A stretch of 47,379 bases of DNA from JAJKIV01 sp036274195 (GCA_036274195.1 DASUGD010000382.1:1-47379); one strand, 5' to 3'. Positions 17,276 through 26,010 are shown, numbered from the stretch's first letter. The notes: generated from the sequence alone by a model not told the origin. Numbers and translations are program-made.

Positions 17276-18318
17276 GGGTCTTTCCGTGGCTTCGGGCAAT
17301 CGACGACCTGCATGGGCGAAAACCGGCCCTCGCTCGTGAGGAGCAGCTTCCCGCTCGGCGCCATCCAGGTGATGCCCTCGCCCGGCCAGACATCGAGTGC
17401 CACGATGTTGCACACGGCAGGAGGAATCGCGCCAAGCACTCGCCCGGTGGCTGGATCGGTCGCGAACGTGTAGACCTGGGCGTAGGTGCGCACCGCGAGC
17501 ACGCTGGCGTCGGGCGAGAGGGCCGCGTCCGTGATGACCCGAAGTGGCGCCGAGCCTGGGACGATCGCGAGGCTATCAACGAGCCGGGCAACGACGGGCT
17601 GGGGTTGCTCCCACGAGTCCGGGGGCAGCTCGAAGACCAGCGCGGGCCGCAGCTTGCCGGCAGCGTCGCGGCGCGGTCGCTTGGTGATGAGGTAGATGAC
17701 GCCGTTAGGCGGGACGTACATCGCCTCGACGTCGTGCGGGCCGTCAGGGTAGCGAAACCGAAGCGCCTCGGCGGTGACGTCCCCCAGGAATCCCGCGCCC
17801 TGCGCCGCCGGCTCGGGGACGCGATAGATGACGCGCGACGCGTGCCGCTCCCTGTTGTCCCCCGTGTCGCCGATGTAGACGCATTCGTTAGGCATCGCGA
17901 CCGCCGGGATGATCGCGCCACTCCCGCGGCACGGCCCGACCGACGCGGCTTCCCAGTCCACATTCGTTGCGCCGTGCACGCGCCAGATCCCCCGGTCGGC
18001 ACCACTGGTATCGAGCGCGAACAAGAGCGGGTCGTTCCCGGAATCGTTGATCGTAAAGAGCACACCGCGCTGCTCGAAGCTTTGTGCCGCGGCCGAGCTC
18101 TCGACGAGCTGCGGGCGCGCCTGCACACGGATCAACCTCGTGCTCGCGGGCAGGGCACCCATCGTGTCCGTCCCGACATACGGCGCGCGCTCGGCCCGAC
18201 GCGTGACCGGATTTTCGGCCGAGCAGGCAAGCATGCCGGGGCCCGCGAGGACCGCGCCAACGAGCAGAAAGCCTTTCCAACGAGCATCGAATCGTGCGGC
18301 GGGACGCGCGAACCTCAC
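17272..18318 (-). CDS. lipoprotein, beta-propeller-like
   Basis: 348 residues. After a basic N-terminus and a hydrophobic segment (GFLLVGAVLAGPGMLACSAE), a lipobox LAC/S predicts lipidation at Cys. The remainder has repeated short strand motifs with Asp/Gly turns (TINDSGNDPLLFALDTSG, VYIGDTGDNRERHASRVIYRV, GPHDVEAMYVPPNGVIYLITKR, VITDAALSPDASVLAVRTY, LLLTSEGRFSPMQ) typical of a 6-bladed propeller of the phytase-like or SMP-30-like class. No catalytic residues are assignable. Both ends overlap neighbours by 4 nt. It contains two CGTTAGGC octamers, both encoding Pro-Asn. Confidence 0.7.
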   Translation of the reverse strand: MRFARPAARFDARWKGFLLVGAVLAGPGMLACSAENPVTRRAERAPYVGTDTMGALPASTRLIRVQARPQLVESSAAAQSFEQRGVLFTINDSGNDPLLFALDTSGADRGIWRVHGATNVDWEAASVGPCRGSGAIIPAVAMPNECVYIGDTGDNRERHASRVIYRVPEPAAQGAGFLGDVTAEALRFRYPDGPHDVEAMYVPPNGVIYLITKRPRRDAAGKLRPALVFELPPDSWEQPQPVVARLVDSLAIVPGSAPLRVITDAALSPDASVLAVRTYAQVYTFATDPATGRVLGAIPPAVCNIVALDVWPGEGITWMAPSGKLLLTSEGRFSPMQVVDCPKPRKDP

Positions 18319-18620
18319 TCCGGCCCGATCCGGTGCGGATCGTCGTTAGGCCCCGGCTGTCCGATGCGGGGCTCCTCCGGGAAGACTTCCAGGGACGGGT
18401 CCAGCACGCTTCCAGCGGACGGCGCGCGGAGCGACGCCCTTCGCTCGCCGCGCAGCGCGCGTACGGCGAGCACTCCTGCGCCAAGCGCCCCTCCCACGAT
18501 CGCTACCCCGGCCAAGAGAGCGAACCCGACGAGCAGCAGCGCCGCGCCGGCTCCGAGCACAACGAGCGCCGCAAGCGTGGCGACCACTCGGCTCTTCGTG
18601 CTGAATGTGTAGACTTGCAT
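18315..18620 (-). CDS. small two-helix membrane protein
   Basis: 101 residues: a short N-terminus (MQVYTFSTKSRVV), two closely spaced membrane helices (about 13-55, LAALVVLGAGAALLLVGFALLAGVAIVGGALGAGVLAVRAL), and a charged, proline-rich C-terminal tail. No family recognised. Its TGA overlaps the ATG of the lipoprotein gene, making it the first gene of the four-gene operon. The roughly 100-bp region to the divergent lipoprotein gene at 18723 must contain the operon promoter; no Shine-Dalgarno is visible. Confidence 0.6.
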   Translation of the reverse strand: MQVYTFSTKSRVVATLAALVVLGAGAALLLVGFALLAGVAIVGGALGAGVLAVRALRGERRASLRAPSAGSVLDPSLEVFPEEPRIGQPGPNDDPHRIGPE

Positions 18621-18722
18621 GGGAGGAAAGTTAGCCGTCGGTTGTCCGGCCCGCGTACGCCGTGCTAAGCTACCTGTCTCTACGATCAGCCCGGCCCTAC
18701 CTGCACCCCTTGGAGGGGATGC

Positions 18723-19409
18723 GTGAACTCTGAATTTGTCCGTCCCGTTCGTCTCGCTCCCCTGGCGTTCGCGGTATTGGTCGTCACCCTAGCCGCCTGC
18801 GGAAATGATGGGAGCACCGACCCATCCAGACCCAGCGCGATGGCGGCCGTCAGCCCCGACAGCCAGGACACGGCGGCTGGGGTGAAGATGTCGCAGCCAC
18901 TGGTGGTGCGTGTGACCGGTGGCGGCGCAACACCGATCGCTGGAGCGACGGTTTCGTGGACCATCGGGACGGGAGGCGGGTCGCTGAGCGACAGCACCTC
19001 CACGACCGACGCTGACGGCCTGGCGCAAACGACCTACACGCCGGGGACGTCGGTGGCCACTGCCAATGTGTCGGCAGCGGTCGGGTCGCTCAGAACCAAC
19101 TTCAAGATCGTACTCGTGGCGGGCCCGCCTGCCGAGCTGCTCAAGTTCGGATCCGATAGTCCCGCCGCAGTCGCGGGGTCGAAGTTGACGCTCAGCGTGA
19201 AGCTGGCGGACGCGTTCGGGAACGGCATCGAAAATCAGACCGTGAACTGGGCCGCTGCCGGCGGGTCGATCAGCGCGACGACGAGCACGACCGACAAGGG
19301 CGGCGTCGCGTCCGTCACGTACACGCTGGGCGCTGACCCCGGAACCTACACACTCACCGCGACCGTCGAGGGCGTTCCGGTCCAGACGTTCACCATCAAG
19401 GCGATCTAG
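18723..19409 (+). CDS. lipoprotein with two Ig-like (invasin/Big-1 type) domains
   Basis: 228 residues, GTG start preceded by GGAGGGG at good spacing. The signal peptide with lipobox LAAC/GN predicts a lipoprotein (LAFAVLVVTLAACGNDG). Two homologous Ig-like domains follow: residues about 40-130 (VVRVTGGGATPIAGATVSWTIGTGGGS, then TDADGLAQTTYTPG) and 131-228 (LSVKLADAFGNGIENQTVNW, then TDKGGVASVTYTLG). The P-x-x-G-x-x-V-x-W and TDxxGxAxxTYT motifs are diagnostic of Big-1/filamin-like repeats. Probably a surface adhesive or structural protein. Confidence 0.85.
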   Translation: MNSEFVRPVRLAPLAFAVLVVTLAACGNDGSTDPSRPSAMAAVSPDSQDTAAGVKMSQPLVVRVTGGGATPIAGATVSWTIGTGGGSLSDSTSTTDADGLAQTTYTPGTSVATANVSAAVGSLRTNFKIVLVAGPPAELLKFGSDSPAAVAGSKLTLSVKLADAFGNGIENQTVNWAAAGGSISATTSTTDKGGVASVTYTLGADPGTYTLTATVEGVPVQTFTIKAI

Positions 19410-19452
19410 CCCGGGCGCGTCAACGGACGGTCCGGAGCGAAGCCGACGGCCC

Positions 19453-19986
19453 GTGCAGGACCGCGACGCCATCGCGCTCATCAGCGCGGCCGTGACGAAG
19501 CCTGGCGGCGTGTGGGCAGATCTTGGCGCCGGCTCGGGCATGTTCACCCGCGCTCTGGCTACGCTGCTCGGGCCTACCGGGACGGTCTACGCGGTGGATC
19601 GCGACCCTGGCGCGCTGCGCGAGCTCGATCGGAGCATTGCCGGCATGGCGCAGGGGGCCAGGGTTCGAACGATCGTTGGCGATTTCACAGCACCCATCGA
19701 CCTTCCGTCACTCGACGGCGTGGTCGCCGCGAACGCCCTGCACTATGTCCCGTATTCCGACCAGGCAACGGTCGTGCGGCACATTGCCTCGCTCCTCTCC
19801 GACGCCGCACCCATCGTGGTCGTCGAGTACGACCGGCGTCACGCGAACCGATGGGTACCGTATCCGATCACCCCGGCAACACTGACCACGCTCGCACGCG
19901 ATGCGGGCCTCGGCACGCCCGCCCTCCTGGCCACGCGACCATCGCGCTACAGCGGAACGATCTACTCGGCAATCGTTAGGCGTTGA
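19453..19986 (+). CDS. class I SAM-dependent methyltransferase
   Basis: 177 residues from a GTG start. The SAM-binding motif I is VWADLGAGSGMFTRAL (residues about 20-35), followed by the acidic end of strand 2 (VYAVDRDPGALREL), motif II region VRTIVGDFTAPIDLPSLDGVVAANALHYV, and strand 5 PIVVVEYDRRHANRWVPYP. It is shorter than average because substrate-recognition insertions are missing. No substrate can be inferred. It follows the lipoprotein gene by 43 bp and converges with the BTAD regulator, with 6 bp between stops. Confidence 0.85.
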   Translation: MQDRDAIALISAAVTKPGGVWADLGAGSGMFTRALATLLGPTGTVYAVDRDPGALRELDRSIAGMAQGARVRTIVGDFTAPIDLPSLDGVVAANALHYVPYSDQATVVRHIASLLSDAAPIVVVEYDRRHANRWVPYPITPATLTTLARDAGLGTPALLATRPSRYSGTIYSAIVRR

Positions 19987-19992
19987 CGCGGC

Positions 19993-22518
19993 TCATCGCA
20001 GCGCCGTCAGGCGCGCAAACCGCTCATCGCTCCTGAGCGACGCGAGCTCCGCGTAGTCCCGCACGCCGGGAACGAGAAACCGATTCATCTCATCGAGCGC
20101 AGGGCCGAGCAGATCGAGCGCCCGCTGGCGCTGCCCGAGCTGGGCCGCGATTCGAGCCCGATACATCGTCCGTGTAAACACGTAGGGTATGCGTGCCCGC
20201 TCGAGCCACGCGTCGCTTGCAGCGGCCGCCGCCGTGTCGTGGCGCCGTGCCGCGATGAGACCCAGATAGCCACGTGCATCCACGTCGCCGGAGTCGCTCG
20301 CGAGCGACTCCCTCCACAAGGCACCAGACTCGTCGAGGCGACCGAGCTCGTAGAGCACGCCTGCGCGATCTGCTCGCTGTCGATCCGCCTGGCGGCCCGC
20401 GGACGCATCCAGTGCCGAGAGAGCGCGCGCGAGCAGGCGATGCGCGGCCACGGTGTCCCCGCATGCGGCGAACACCGCCGCCGCTTTCCGCAGTCCGTTC
20501 ACCAACGCCGAACGCGGCTCGAACGGTGTCGCGACCATCGTATCCGCCAGCCGGTCCGCAGCGACGGCGCGTCCGGCCCGCGCGAGAAACGTCAGCTCCA
20601 TTGCCCAGGCAGGGCCGTAGCTCGCGTCGCGCGTGCGAAGCCACCGCACCACATCGAGGCCCTTCTCGAGGTCACCGCGCACGGTCGCGAGCTGGGCGTA
20701 GATGAGGGCGTAGTTCGGGCCCGCCTCCGAGACACCCTGCTCGAGCGTGTGATGGTCCAGCAGTTCCTTCGCCTCGCCGAAGCGGCCGAGCTGCATCGCT
20801 TGAAGCGCGAGCGAGTATTCCAGAAACGCAGATCCGGGACGCACCTCGACCACGGCCCGCGCCTGGCGATACGCTCGTTCCCAATCGCCCTCGCACTGAG
20901 CGACCTGCTCATCGAGCACGTGGTACTCGTACGGCGGAAGGCGGTCGCGCACGGTGTCGAGCTCGCGCGCGACCGCGACGGTCCGGCCGCATTCACCGAG
21001 CAATCGATGGAGAATCGCGGCCTCGACGCGCGCGGCGTAAAACGTCGAGTCGAGCTCGGCCGCGCGCGTAAAGTGGATGAGCGCCTGACGATGGTCGATG
21101 CCCCAGACGCGCTGACCGCCCACGAACTCGCGGTAGGCGTCGTACGTCGGCGGCCGGGAAGCGACGCGGACCCAGGAGGCGAGTCGCGGGTCCACGAGCG
21201 CCGCGAGACTCCCGACCGTCCGCTGCCTAACGTTCTCGACCGGCGCGGACGGGTCGGCAGCCGCGCCGCCGGTCACATCGAACGCATCCAGCACCTCGCC
21301 TCGGGCGACGTCGCTGATCTGCACGTGAAACCGCAGGGCGCTCCCGGCCTTGTAGTACGCACCGGACACCACAGTGCCCGCACCGAGCTGCGCCGCGAGC
21401 GTCGCCGGCTCACCCGCCTCGCCAAGTGGAGCGGGCTGCGGTCGAGCGATGTCCTCCGCTCGTGCCGCCCATGCCACCGCGACCACGCCGCTCTGCTCGA
21501 GGCCCTGCGACACCCAGTCGCGAGCGATGCCGCCGACCTGTCCGAGCGCGGGATCGCCGGTCCGATTCTCGAACCACGCGACATAAACGCGTTTCCTGTC
21601 GACCGCCGAGTCGCTTCGAAGGAGCCAGCGGACGACAGGCGCCAGGCCGAGGCAGACCGTCACGATCGCCGTCAACGTTAGGCGACGCGTCAGGCGCGGC
21701 GTCCGGCTCCAACGCGCGATCTCCGGCGCGGCTACCCGGCGATCGCTCTCGACCGAGCCCACCGGCTTCGCTGCGGTTTGGGAGTCACGTGTCGCGGGGC
21801 TGGTCGCTCGCGGCGGCTCCCGCTTCAATTGCTGGACGAACGCCGAGAACGCCGGGTCCGGCTCGGCACCGAGAGCATCGCGAACGAGCATCTCATGAAC
21901 CCGCGCCGCGTCCAGCGCGGCCGTCCTGTCGCCCGCAGCGGCGAACGCCTTGACCAGCTCGAGCGCAATGCGTGAGCTCAAGGGTTCGTGGGCCGCAAGG
22001 CGTCGCCACCAGATGACGGCCGCGTGTGCCTTGCCTTCCGTTGTTGCCGCGCGCGCGAGCGACTCGAGCGCCTCGGCGTGGAGCGTCGCGAGCCGCGCGC
22101 GTTCGGCGTCGATGAGTTGATCGAGCTCGGCCGAGCCTCGGAGTCGGACGCCATCGAGGAAGGGGCCCTGATAGAGCCGGGCCACTGCGGCAGCGTCTCC
22201 GGCGCGGGCAGCCGCGTCGAGCTCCCAGGCGTCGCACGTGACCACCTCGGAATTGAGCCGCAGCGTCGTTGTCCCGACCACCACGTCCGCCGAGGCGGCG
22301 TCTCGACGCACGGCATAGAGGGCTTGCCCGATCGAATGCCTGGCGTTCTCCTCGGGGCTTTCCGGCCAGAGCAGCGCGGCGACCCGGTCCCGCTGAACAC
22401 CCCGAACGCCCGCGGCAACGAGGAGTGCGAGGAAGGAGACACGCTGCGCCGGGGTCGGCTGCGTCGTGCCATCGGGGCGGGTGATGTTCCAACCGCCTAA
22501 CGTATTGATCCGCAACAT
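19993..22518 (-). CDS. BTAD/SARP-type transcriptional regulator with membrane helix and TPR tail
   Basis: 841 residues from the ATG at 22518, preceded by GAGAAGG. The N-terminal winged-helix domain (1-95: MLRINTLGGWNITRPDG, LLVAAGVRGVQRDRVAALLWPE, LYAVRRDAASADVVVGTT) and bacterial transcriptional activator domain (about 100-250: LDAAARAGDAAAVARLYQGPFLDG, ESLARAATTEGKAHAAVIWWRRLAAHEPL) are typical of SARP proteins. A membrane helix (about 283-303) and a long TPR-like region follow. A CadC/adenylate-cyclase-like segment sits near residues 310-450 (VYVAWFENRTGDPALGQVGGIARDWVSQGL). It therefore looks like a membrane-tethered DNA-binding regulator. It is divergent from the RCC1-like gene, a plausible target. 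Confidence 0.85.
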   Translation of the reverse strand: MLRINTLGGWNITRPDGTTQPTPAQRVSFLALLVAAGVRGVQRDRVAALLWPESPEENARHSIGQALYAVRRDAASADVVVGTTTLRLNSEVVTCDAWELDAAARAGDAAAVARLYQGPFLDGVRLRGSAELDQLIDAERARLATLHAEALESLARAATTEGKAHAAVIWWRRLAAHEPLSSRIALELVKAFAAAGDRTAALDAARVHEMLVRDALGAEPDPAFSAFVQQLKREPPRATSPATRDSQTAAKPVGSVESDRRVAAPEIARWSRTPRLTRRLTLTAIVTVCLGLAPVVRWLLRSDSAVDRKRVYVAWFENRTGDPALGQVGGIARDWVSQGLEQSGVVAVAWAARAEDIARPQPAPLGEAGEPATLAAQLGAGTVVSGAYYKAGSALRFHVQISDVARGEVLDAFDVTGGAAADPSAPVENVRQRTVGSLAALVDPRLASWVRVASRPPTYDAYREFVGGQRVWGIDHRQALIHFTRAAELDSTFYAARVEAAILHRLLGECGRTVAVARELDTVRDRLPPYEYHVLDEQVAQCEGDWERAYRQARAVVEVRPGSAFLEYSLALQAMQLGRFGEAKELLDHHTLEQGVSEAGPNYALIYAQLATVRGDLEKGLDVVRWLRTRDASYGPAWAMELTFLARAGRAVAADRLADTMVATPFEPRSALVNGLRKAAAVFAACGDTVAAHRLLARALSALDASAGRQADRQRADRAGVLYELGRLDESGALWRESLASDSGDVDARGYLGLIAARRHDTAAAAASDAWLERARIPYVFTRTMYRARIAAQLGQRQRALDLLGPALDEMNRFLVPGVRDYAELASLRSDERFARLTALR

Positions 22519-22638
22519 GTTGTTGGCCTTCTCGAAAGCACCGATGACGCCGCGATGATCGGGCGATGAATCCCGAAGGCGATCGTGTCTCCCGTTTCGA
22601 GCGGACGCCGGATCCGCGCGACGAAGCCACGGGAGACC

Positions 22639-23493
22639 ATGCCGCACCACACGACAACGATCGCGCTCGCAGTATTCCTCCTCTTCCACCCCCAGGAGAA
22701 CTCCCGGGTGACGAACCGCGACGACGACGCGCCGAACCGCCCGCCGCCAACCCTTCTCAGGGTCACCCGGGGCACGGAACACGGATGCGGGCTGTCGGCC
22801 GACGGCCGTGCGTTCTGCTGGGGATCGAATCGGCTCGGCCAGCTCGGGGACGGCGTCGACAGTCCAAACGCGAAAACCGAGGCCGTAGCGGTCGCGACGG
22901 CACAAACGTTCGTCGCAATCAGCGCCGGCGCCAATCACACCTGCGCGCTGACGCGCGAGGGCGTCGCGTACTGTTGGGGCCTGAACTTCACCGGCGAGCT
23001 GGGTCAGGTCATCGTCCCCGACAAATGCGACGGGTTTCCCTGTAACCGGCGTCCGGCTCGGGTCGAGACCACGATGCAGTTCGACACCATCTCCGGGGGA
23101 TTTGGCCACACCTGCGCGCTGCGAGGCGGCAGCGCGTTCTGCTGGGGGAGAAACGATCGGGGGCAGCTTGGCAGCGCGCGGTCTGATGACGTGTGTGAGG
23201 GCGTGAGGTGCAACGTGTCACCCGTGCGCGTCGAGGGCATCGAGAGCTTCAGCTCGATTGCCGCCGGTGGCGACCACTCGTGCGGAATCGCGGACGGAAC
23301 GCTCTATTGTTGGGGGTCGAATCAGTATGGCCAGCTTGGCCTGGACTCCTCGATCGAGCAAAGCGCTCGTCCGCTGCGGGTCCCGATAGCCGATCGAGTA
23401 GTGTCCGTGACAGCCCACGGTCTTCACACGTGCGCAACAACCGCGAGCGGCCGGCAGAGATGTTGGGGCTACGACGGACCGGGAGGCGGATAA
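22639..23493 (+). CDS. RCC1-like repeat protein, probably secreted
   Basis: 284 residues from the ATG at 22639, preceded by GGGAGA. A short hydrophobic N-terminus (TTTIALAVFLLFHPQE) may be a signal peptide. Five RCC1 repeats follow, each with the pattern H-x-C-G/A-L ... CWG-x-N-x-x-G-Q-L-G (HGCGLSADGRAFCWGSNRLG, HTCALTREGVAYCWGLNFTG, HTCALRGGSAFCWGRNDRG, HSCGIADGTLYCWGSNQYG, HTCATTASGRQRCWGYDG). The pair of cysteines in every repeat would give one disulfide per blade in an extracellular propeller. Classical RCC1 propellers have seven blades; only five are here, and the last ends abruptly. Function unknown. Confidence 0.8.
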   Translation: MPHHTTTIALAVFLLFHPQENSRVTNRDDDAPNRPPPTLLRVTRGTEHGCGLSADGRAFCWGSNRLGQLGDGVDSPNAKTEAVAVATAQTFVAISAGANHTCALTREGVAYCWGLNFTGELGQVIVPDKCDGFPCNRRPARVETTMQFDTISGGFGHTCALRGGSAFCWGRNDRGQLGSARSDDVCEGVRCNVSPVRVEGIESFSSIAAGGDHSCGIADGTLYCWGSNQYGQLGLDSSIEQSARPLRVPIADRVVSVTAHGLHTCATTASGRQRCWGYDGPGGG

Positions 23494-23508
23494 AGGGAGA
23501 TGACACCA

Positions 23509-23826
23509 ATGATCGCTCGCACATGGCGCGGCGTGGTTCGCGCGCACGATTCCGATCGCTACGCGGCCTATGTCGAAGAGACGGGACTTCGCGCCTTCGG
23601 CGAGACGCCGGGCAATCTGGGGGCGCTCCTCCTCCGTCGCCCGCTCGACGACGGAAGCGACGCGACGACCGAGTTCCTCGTCGTGTCGTTCTGGGATTCG
23701 ATGGACCCCGTGAAGCGGTTCGCGGGGCCTGAACCCGAGCGAGCGGTGTTCTACCCGGAGGACGAGCAGTACCTCGTTAGGCGCGACCTCTCGGTCGACC
23801 ACTTCGAGGTCGTCGTGCGCCGCTAG
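23509..23826 (+). CDS. small ABM-like (dimeric alpha-beta barrel) protein
   Basis: 105 residues from the second ATG, because GGGAG lies at normal spacing from it but directly abuts the first ATG at 23500. The pattern MIARTWRGVVRAHDSDRYAAYVEETGLRAFGETPGNLGALLLRRP, then EFLVVSFWDSMDPVKRFAGPE, matches antibiotic-biosynthesis-monooxygenase-type ferredoxin-like folds, and the ending SVDHFEVVVRR is a typical last strand. Possible roles range from haem or quinone monooxygenase to a stress protein. It follows the RCC1-like gene by 15 bp and shares the CTAG at its stop with the convergent DUF2277 gene. Confidence 0.75.
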   Translation: MIARTWRGVVRAHDSDRYAAYVEETGLRAFGETPGNLGALLLRRPLDDGSDATTEFLVVSFWDSMDPVKRFAGPEPERAVFYPEDEQYLVRRDLSVDHFEVVVRR

Positions 23827-24122
23827 CGCGCGCCAGCCAGCGGCACCTGGGCGACCGGTCGCCCGCGCCGGATCGCGCGCTCCCGCCCCTTCCTCGCTTC
23901 GACCTCGCGGTTGCGCGGCGGCGCAGTCGTCACCAGTGCGTCGATCAGGCGGTGGGCGATAGCTGTGACGTCATCGACCGCCTGGTTGAACACCGCCTCG
24001 TTCGCCTTCGACGGCTTGGTTGTTCCGCTGAGCTTGCGCACGAACTGCAAGGCGCTGGCGCGGATCTCGTCGTGCGTGGCGGGCGGCTCGAAGTTCGCGA
24101 GGACCTTGATGTTCCGGCACAT
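23823..24122 (-). CDS. DUF2277 family protein
   Basis: 99 residues. The N-terminus MCRNIKVLANFEPPATHDEIRASALQFVRKLSG is the invariant signature of DUF2277, followed by SKANEAVFNQAVDDVTAIAHRLIDAL and a basic C-terminal tail. GGAG lies before the ATG at proper spacing. Function unknown; the conserved Cys2 suggests a metal- or redox-related role, but this is not established. It follows the TMEM175-type gene by 31 bp on the same strand, so the two probably form an operon. Its stop overlaps the convergent ABM-like gene by 4 nt. Confidence 0.9.
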   Translation of the reverse strand: MCRNIKVLANFEPPATHDEIRASALQFVRKLSGTTKPSKANEAVFNQAVDDVTAIAHRLIDALVTTAPPRNREVEARKGRERAIRRGRPVAQVPLAGAR

Positions 24123-24153
24123 GCGTGAATCTCCAGAAGTCGGCTGCGGGTTC

Positions 24154-24756
24154 TCAGTCGGCGGCCTGCGCGGAGGCCGAACCTTCCATGAGGATGCGCT
24201 CGATTCGCGTGTCGGGGATGAGCCAGATGAGCGCTACTGTAACGTAGATCGCGAGCGAGATCCAACGCGACACGAATGCGAGCGGAATGGCCAGCCCATA
24301 CATCGTGAGCGAGATCCACCCCTTGCGATCCGCGCCGATGGCGCGCGCGAGCGTCGATTGCTGCCCGTGCCGCGAGATCAGCAGTCGCACGAGAATCGTG
24401 AACGCCACGCCAGCCATGAACAAGTCCGCGCCGTATAACGCGACCGGGAGCGTGGCAAAGTGGGTGTCCCCCATCCACGCCGTCGCGAATGGCGTGAGCG
24501 ACAGCCAGAAGAGCAGATGGATGTTTGCCCACAGGATTCGCCCGTCGACCTGCCGCACGGCATGCAGCAGGTGGTGATGGTTGTTCCAGTAGATCGCGAC
24601 GAACACGAACGAGAGCACGTAGCTGAGGGCCGTGGGGATGAGCGGCCGAAGGGCCTCGAGCGTCTCGCCGTGCGGAGGGCGAAACTCGAGGACGAGAATC
24701 GTGATGATGATGGCGATCACGCCATCGGTGAACGCTTCGAGCCGGCCTTTGCTCAT
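24154..24756 (-). CDS. TMEM175-type potassium channel (DUF1211)
   Basis: 200 residues from the ATG at 24756, with GAGGG before it. Six membrane helices are predicted. Helix 1 carries the family signature R-x-x-x-F-S/T-D (KGRLEAFTDGVIAIIITILVLEF), the selectivity-lining element of bacterial TMEM175 tetramers. Helices 2 and 3 include LSYVLSFVFVAIYWNNHHHLLH. A single six-helix repeat is the bacterial form (animal TMEM175 has two). Role: potassium leak across the inner membrane. Confidence 0.88.
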   Translation of the reverse strand: MSKGRLEAFTDGVIAIIITILVLEFRPPHGETLEALRPLIPTALSYVLSFVFVAIYWNNHHHLLHAVRQVDGRILWANIHLLFWLSLTPFATAWMGDTHFATLPVALYGADLFMAGVAFTILVRLLISRHGQQSTLARAIGADRKGWISLTMYGLAIPLAFVSRWISLAIYVTVALIWLIPDTRIERILMEGSASAQAAD

Positions 24757-24963
24757 GATCCCTCGGGGACGCGATCGCTCGGAGGCCGAGCACACTGGTA
24801 TGCCGGAAGATGCCAGTGCGCGCGACGGCACGGCAACTCCGCCGATTCGGCTAGGTCTTCTATCGACCGCGGCCAGTCGGCCAATTTTGGCTGCATGCCC
24901 ACACGCCAGGACTCAATCGCCCCCCTTACGGTGGCGTACTGGTCGCCGAAGTAGAGGATTCAC

Positions 24964-26010
24964 ATGCGAGCGCTGTTGATCGGCGGCACCGGCTTCATCG
25001 GCTCCTTCCTCACGCCCGAGCTCCAACGACTCGGCGCCGACGTCGCCGTGCTCACCCGCGGGCGGTCCGCGAACCCCGGACCCGAGGGCCTAACGCGGAT
25101 CACTGGCGACCGCAAACGGCTGCGCGACTCCGAGACCGCCATCCGTGCCTTCGCGCCCGACGTCGTCATCGACCTCGTCCTGAGCTCCGGAACGCAGTCC
25201 GGTGAGCTCGTGAGCGTGCTGCGAGGCATCGCCGGCCGGGTGGTTGCCTTGAGCAGCATCGATGTGTACCGCGCGTGCGGCGTGCTCCACGAGCTCGAGG
25301 AAGGCCCGCTCGAGCCGGTCCCGCTCACGGAGGAGTCGGCGCTGCGGACGAAGCTCGCGACCTATCCGCCGGCGCAGATCGCCATGGTGAAGCAGGTGTA
25401 CGGCTGGGTGGACGATGACTACGACAAGATTCCGGTCGAGCGCGCGCTCCTCGAGAACGGCGATCTGCCGGCGACGATCCTCCGGCTGCCAATGATCTAC
25501 GGACCGGGCGATCCCCTGCACCGCTTCTATCCGCTCGTACGCCGTATGGACGATCGCCGGCCCGCGATCCTCATGAGCACCGCACAGGCGGCGTGGCGTT
25601 CACCGCGCGGTTTCGTCGGGAATGTCGCCGCAGCCATCGCACTCGCGGCGATGTCGGACACCGCGGTGGGGCGCATTTACAACGTCGCCGAGCAGCCGTC
25701 GTACTCGGAGCTCGAGTGGGCGACGCGGGTCGCGGCGGCGGCGGGGTGGAAGGGCGCGTTCGTCGTTCTCCCATCGGACGAGTTGCCACCGCACCTCAGG
25801 ATGGCCGGCAACCTCGACCAACACTGGTCCGTCGACACGTCGCGCATCCGGTCGGAGCTCGGCTACAGCGAGCCGGTCGATCTCGATGACGCCATCGCCC
25901 GGACGATCGCCTGGGAGCGCGCGAACCCGCCATCGCGGCCGCTCGCGGCGATCGACTACGCCGCGGAGGATGCTGCAATCGCTGGCCGGCATCCAGAGGG
26001 CCGACGTTAG
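24964..26010 (+). CDS. NAD(P)-dependent epimerase/dehydratase (extended SDR)
   Basis: 348 residues, GAGGA before the ATG. The Rossmann motif is MRALLIGGTGFIGSFL (GxxGxxG). In the catalytic region, SSIDVYRACG replaces the classical S-x-n-YxxxK layout: Ser is clear but the YxxxK Tyr/Lys are atypical (AMVKQVYGWVDD nearby), as in isoflavone-reductase-like or complex-I-associated epimerases. LRLPMIYGPGDPLHRFYPLV and YNVAEQPSYSELEWATRVAAAAGW are typical substrate-domain features. The substrate is probably a nucleotide sugar but is not assignable. It converges with the next gene and their stops overlap inside a CGTTAGGC octamer (26005-26012). Confidence 0.85.
   Translation: MRALLIGGTGFIGSFLTPELQRLGADVAVLTRGRSANPGPEGLTRITGDRKRLRDSETAIRAFAPDVVIDLVLSSGTQSGELVSVLRGIAGRVVALSSIDVYRACGVLHELEEGPLEPVPLTEESALRTKLATYPPAQIAMVKQVYGWVDDDYDKIPVERALLENGDLPATILRLPMIYGPGDPLHRFYPLVRRMDDRRPAILMSTAQAAWRSPRGFVGNVAAAIALAAMSDTAVGRIYNVAEQPSYSELEWATRVAAAAGWKGAFVVLPSDELPPHLRMAGNLDQHWSVDTSRIRSELGYSEPVDLDDAIARTIAWERANPPSRPLAAIDYAAEDAAIAGRHPEGRR

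Noticed and set aside
16804..18612. 602-residue plus-strand open frame
   Set aside because: Antisense to the well-supported four-gene operon and rich in Arg/Pro/Ala without any motif.
22519..23109. N-terminal extension of the BTAD regulator
   Set aside because: It overlaps the divergent RCC1-like gene antisense; the ATG at 22518 has a Shine-Dalgarno and begins exactly at the winged-helix domain.
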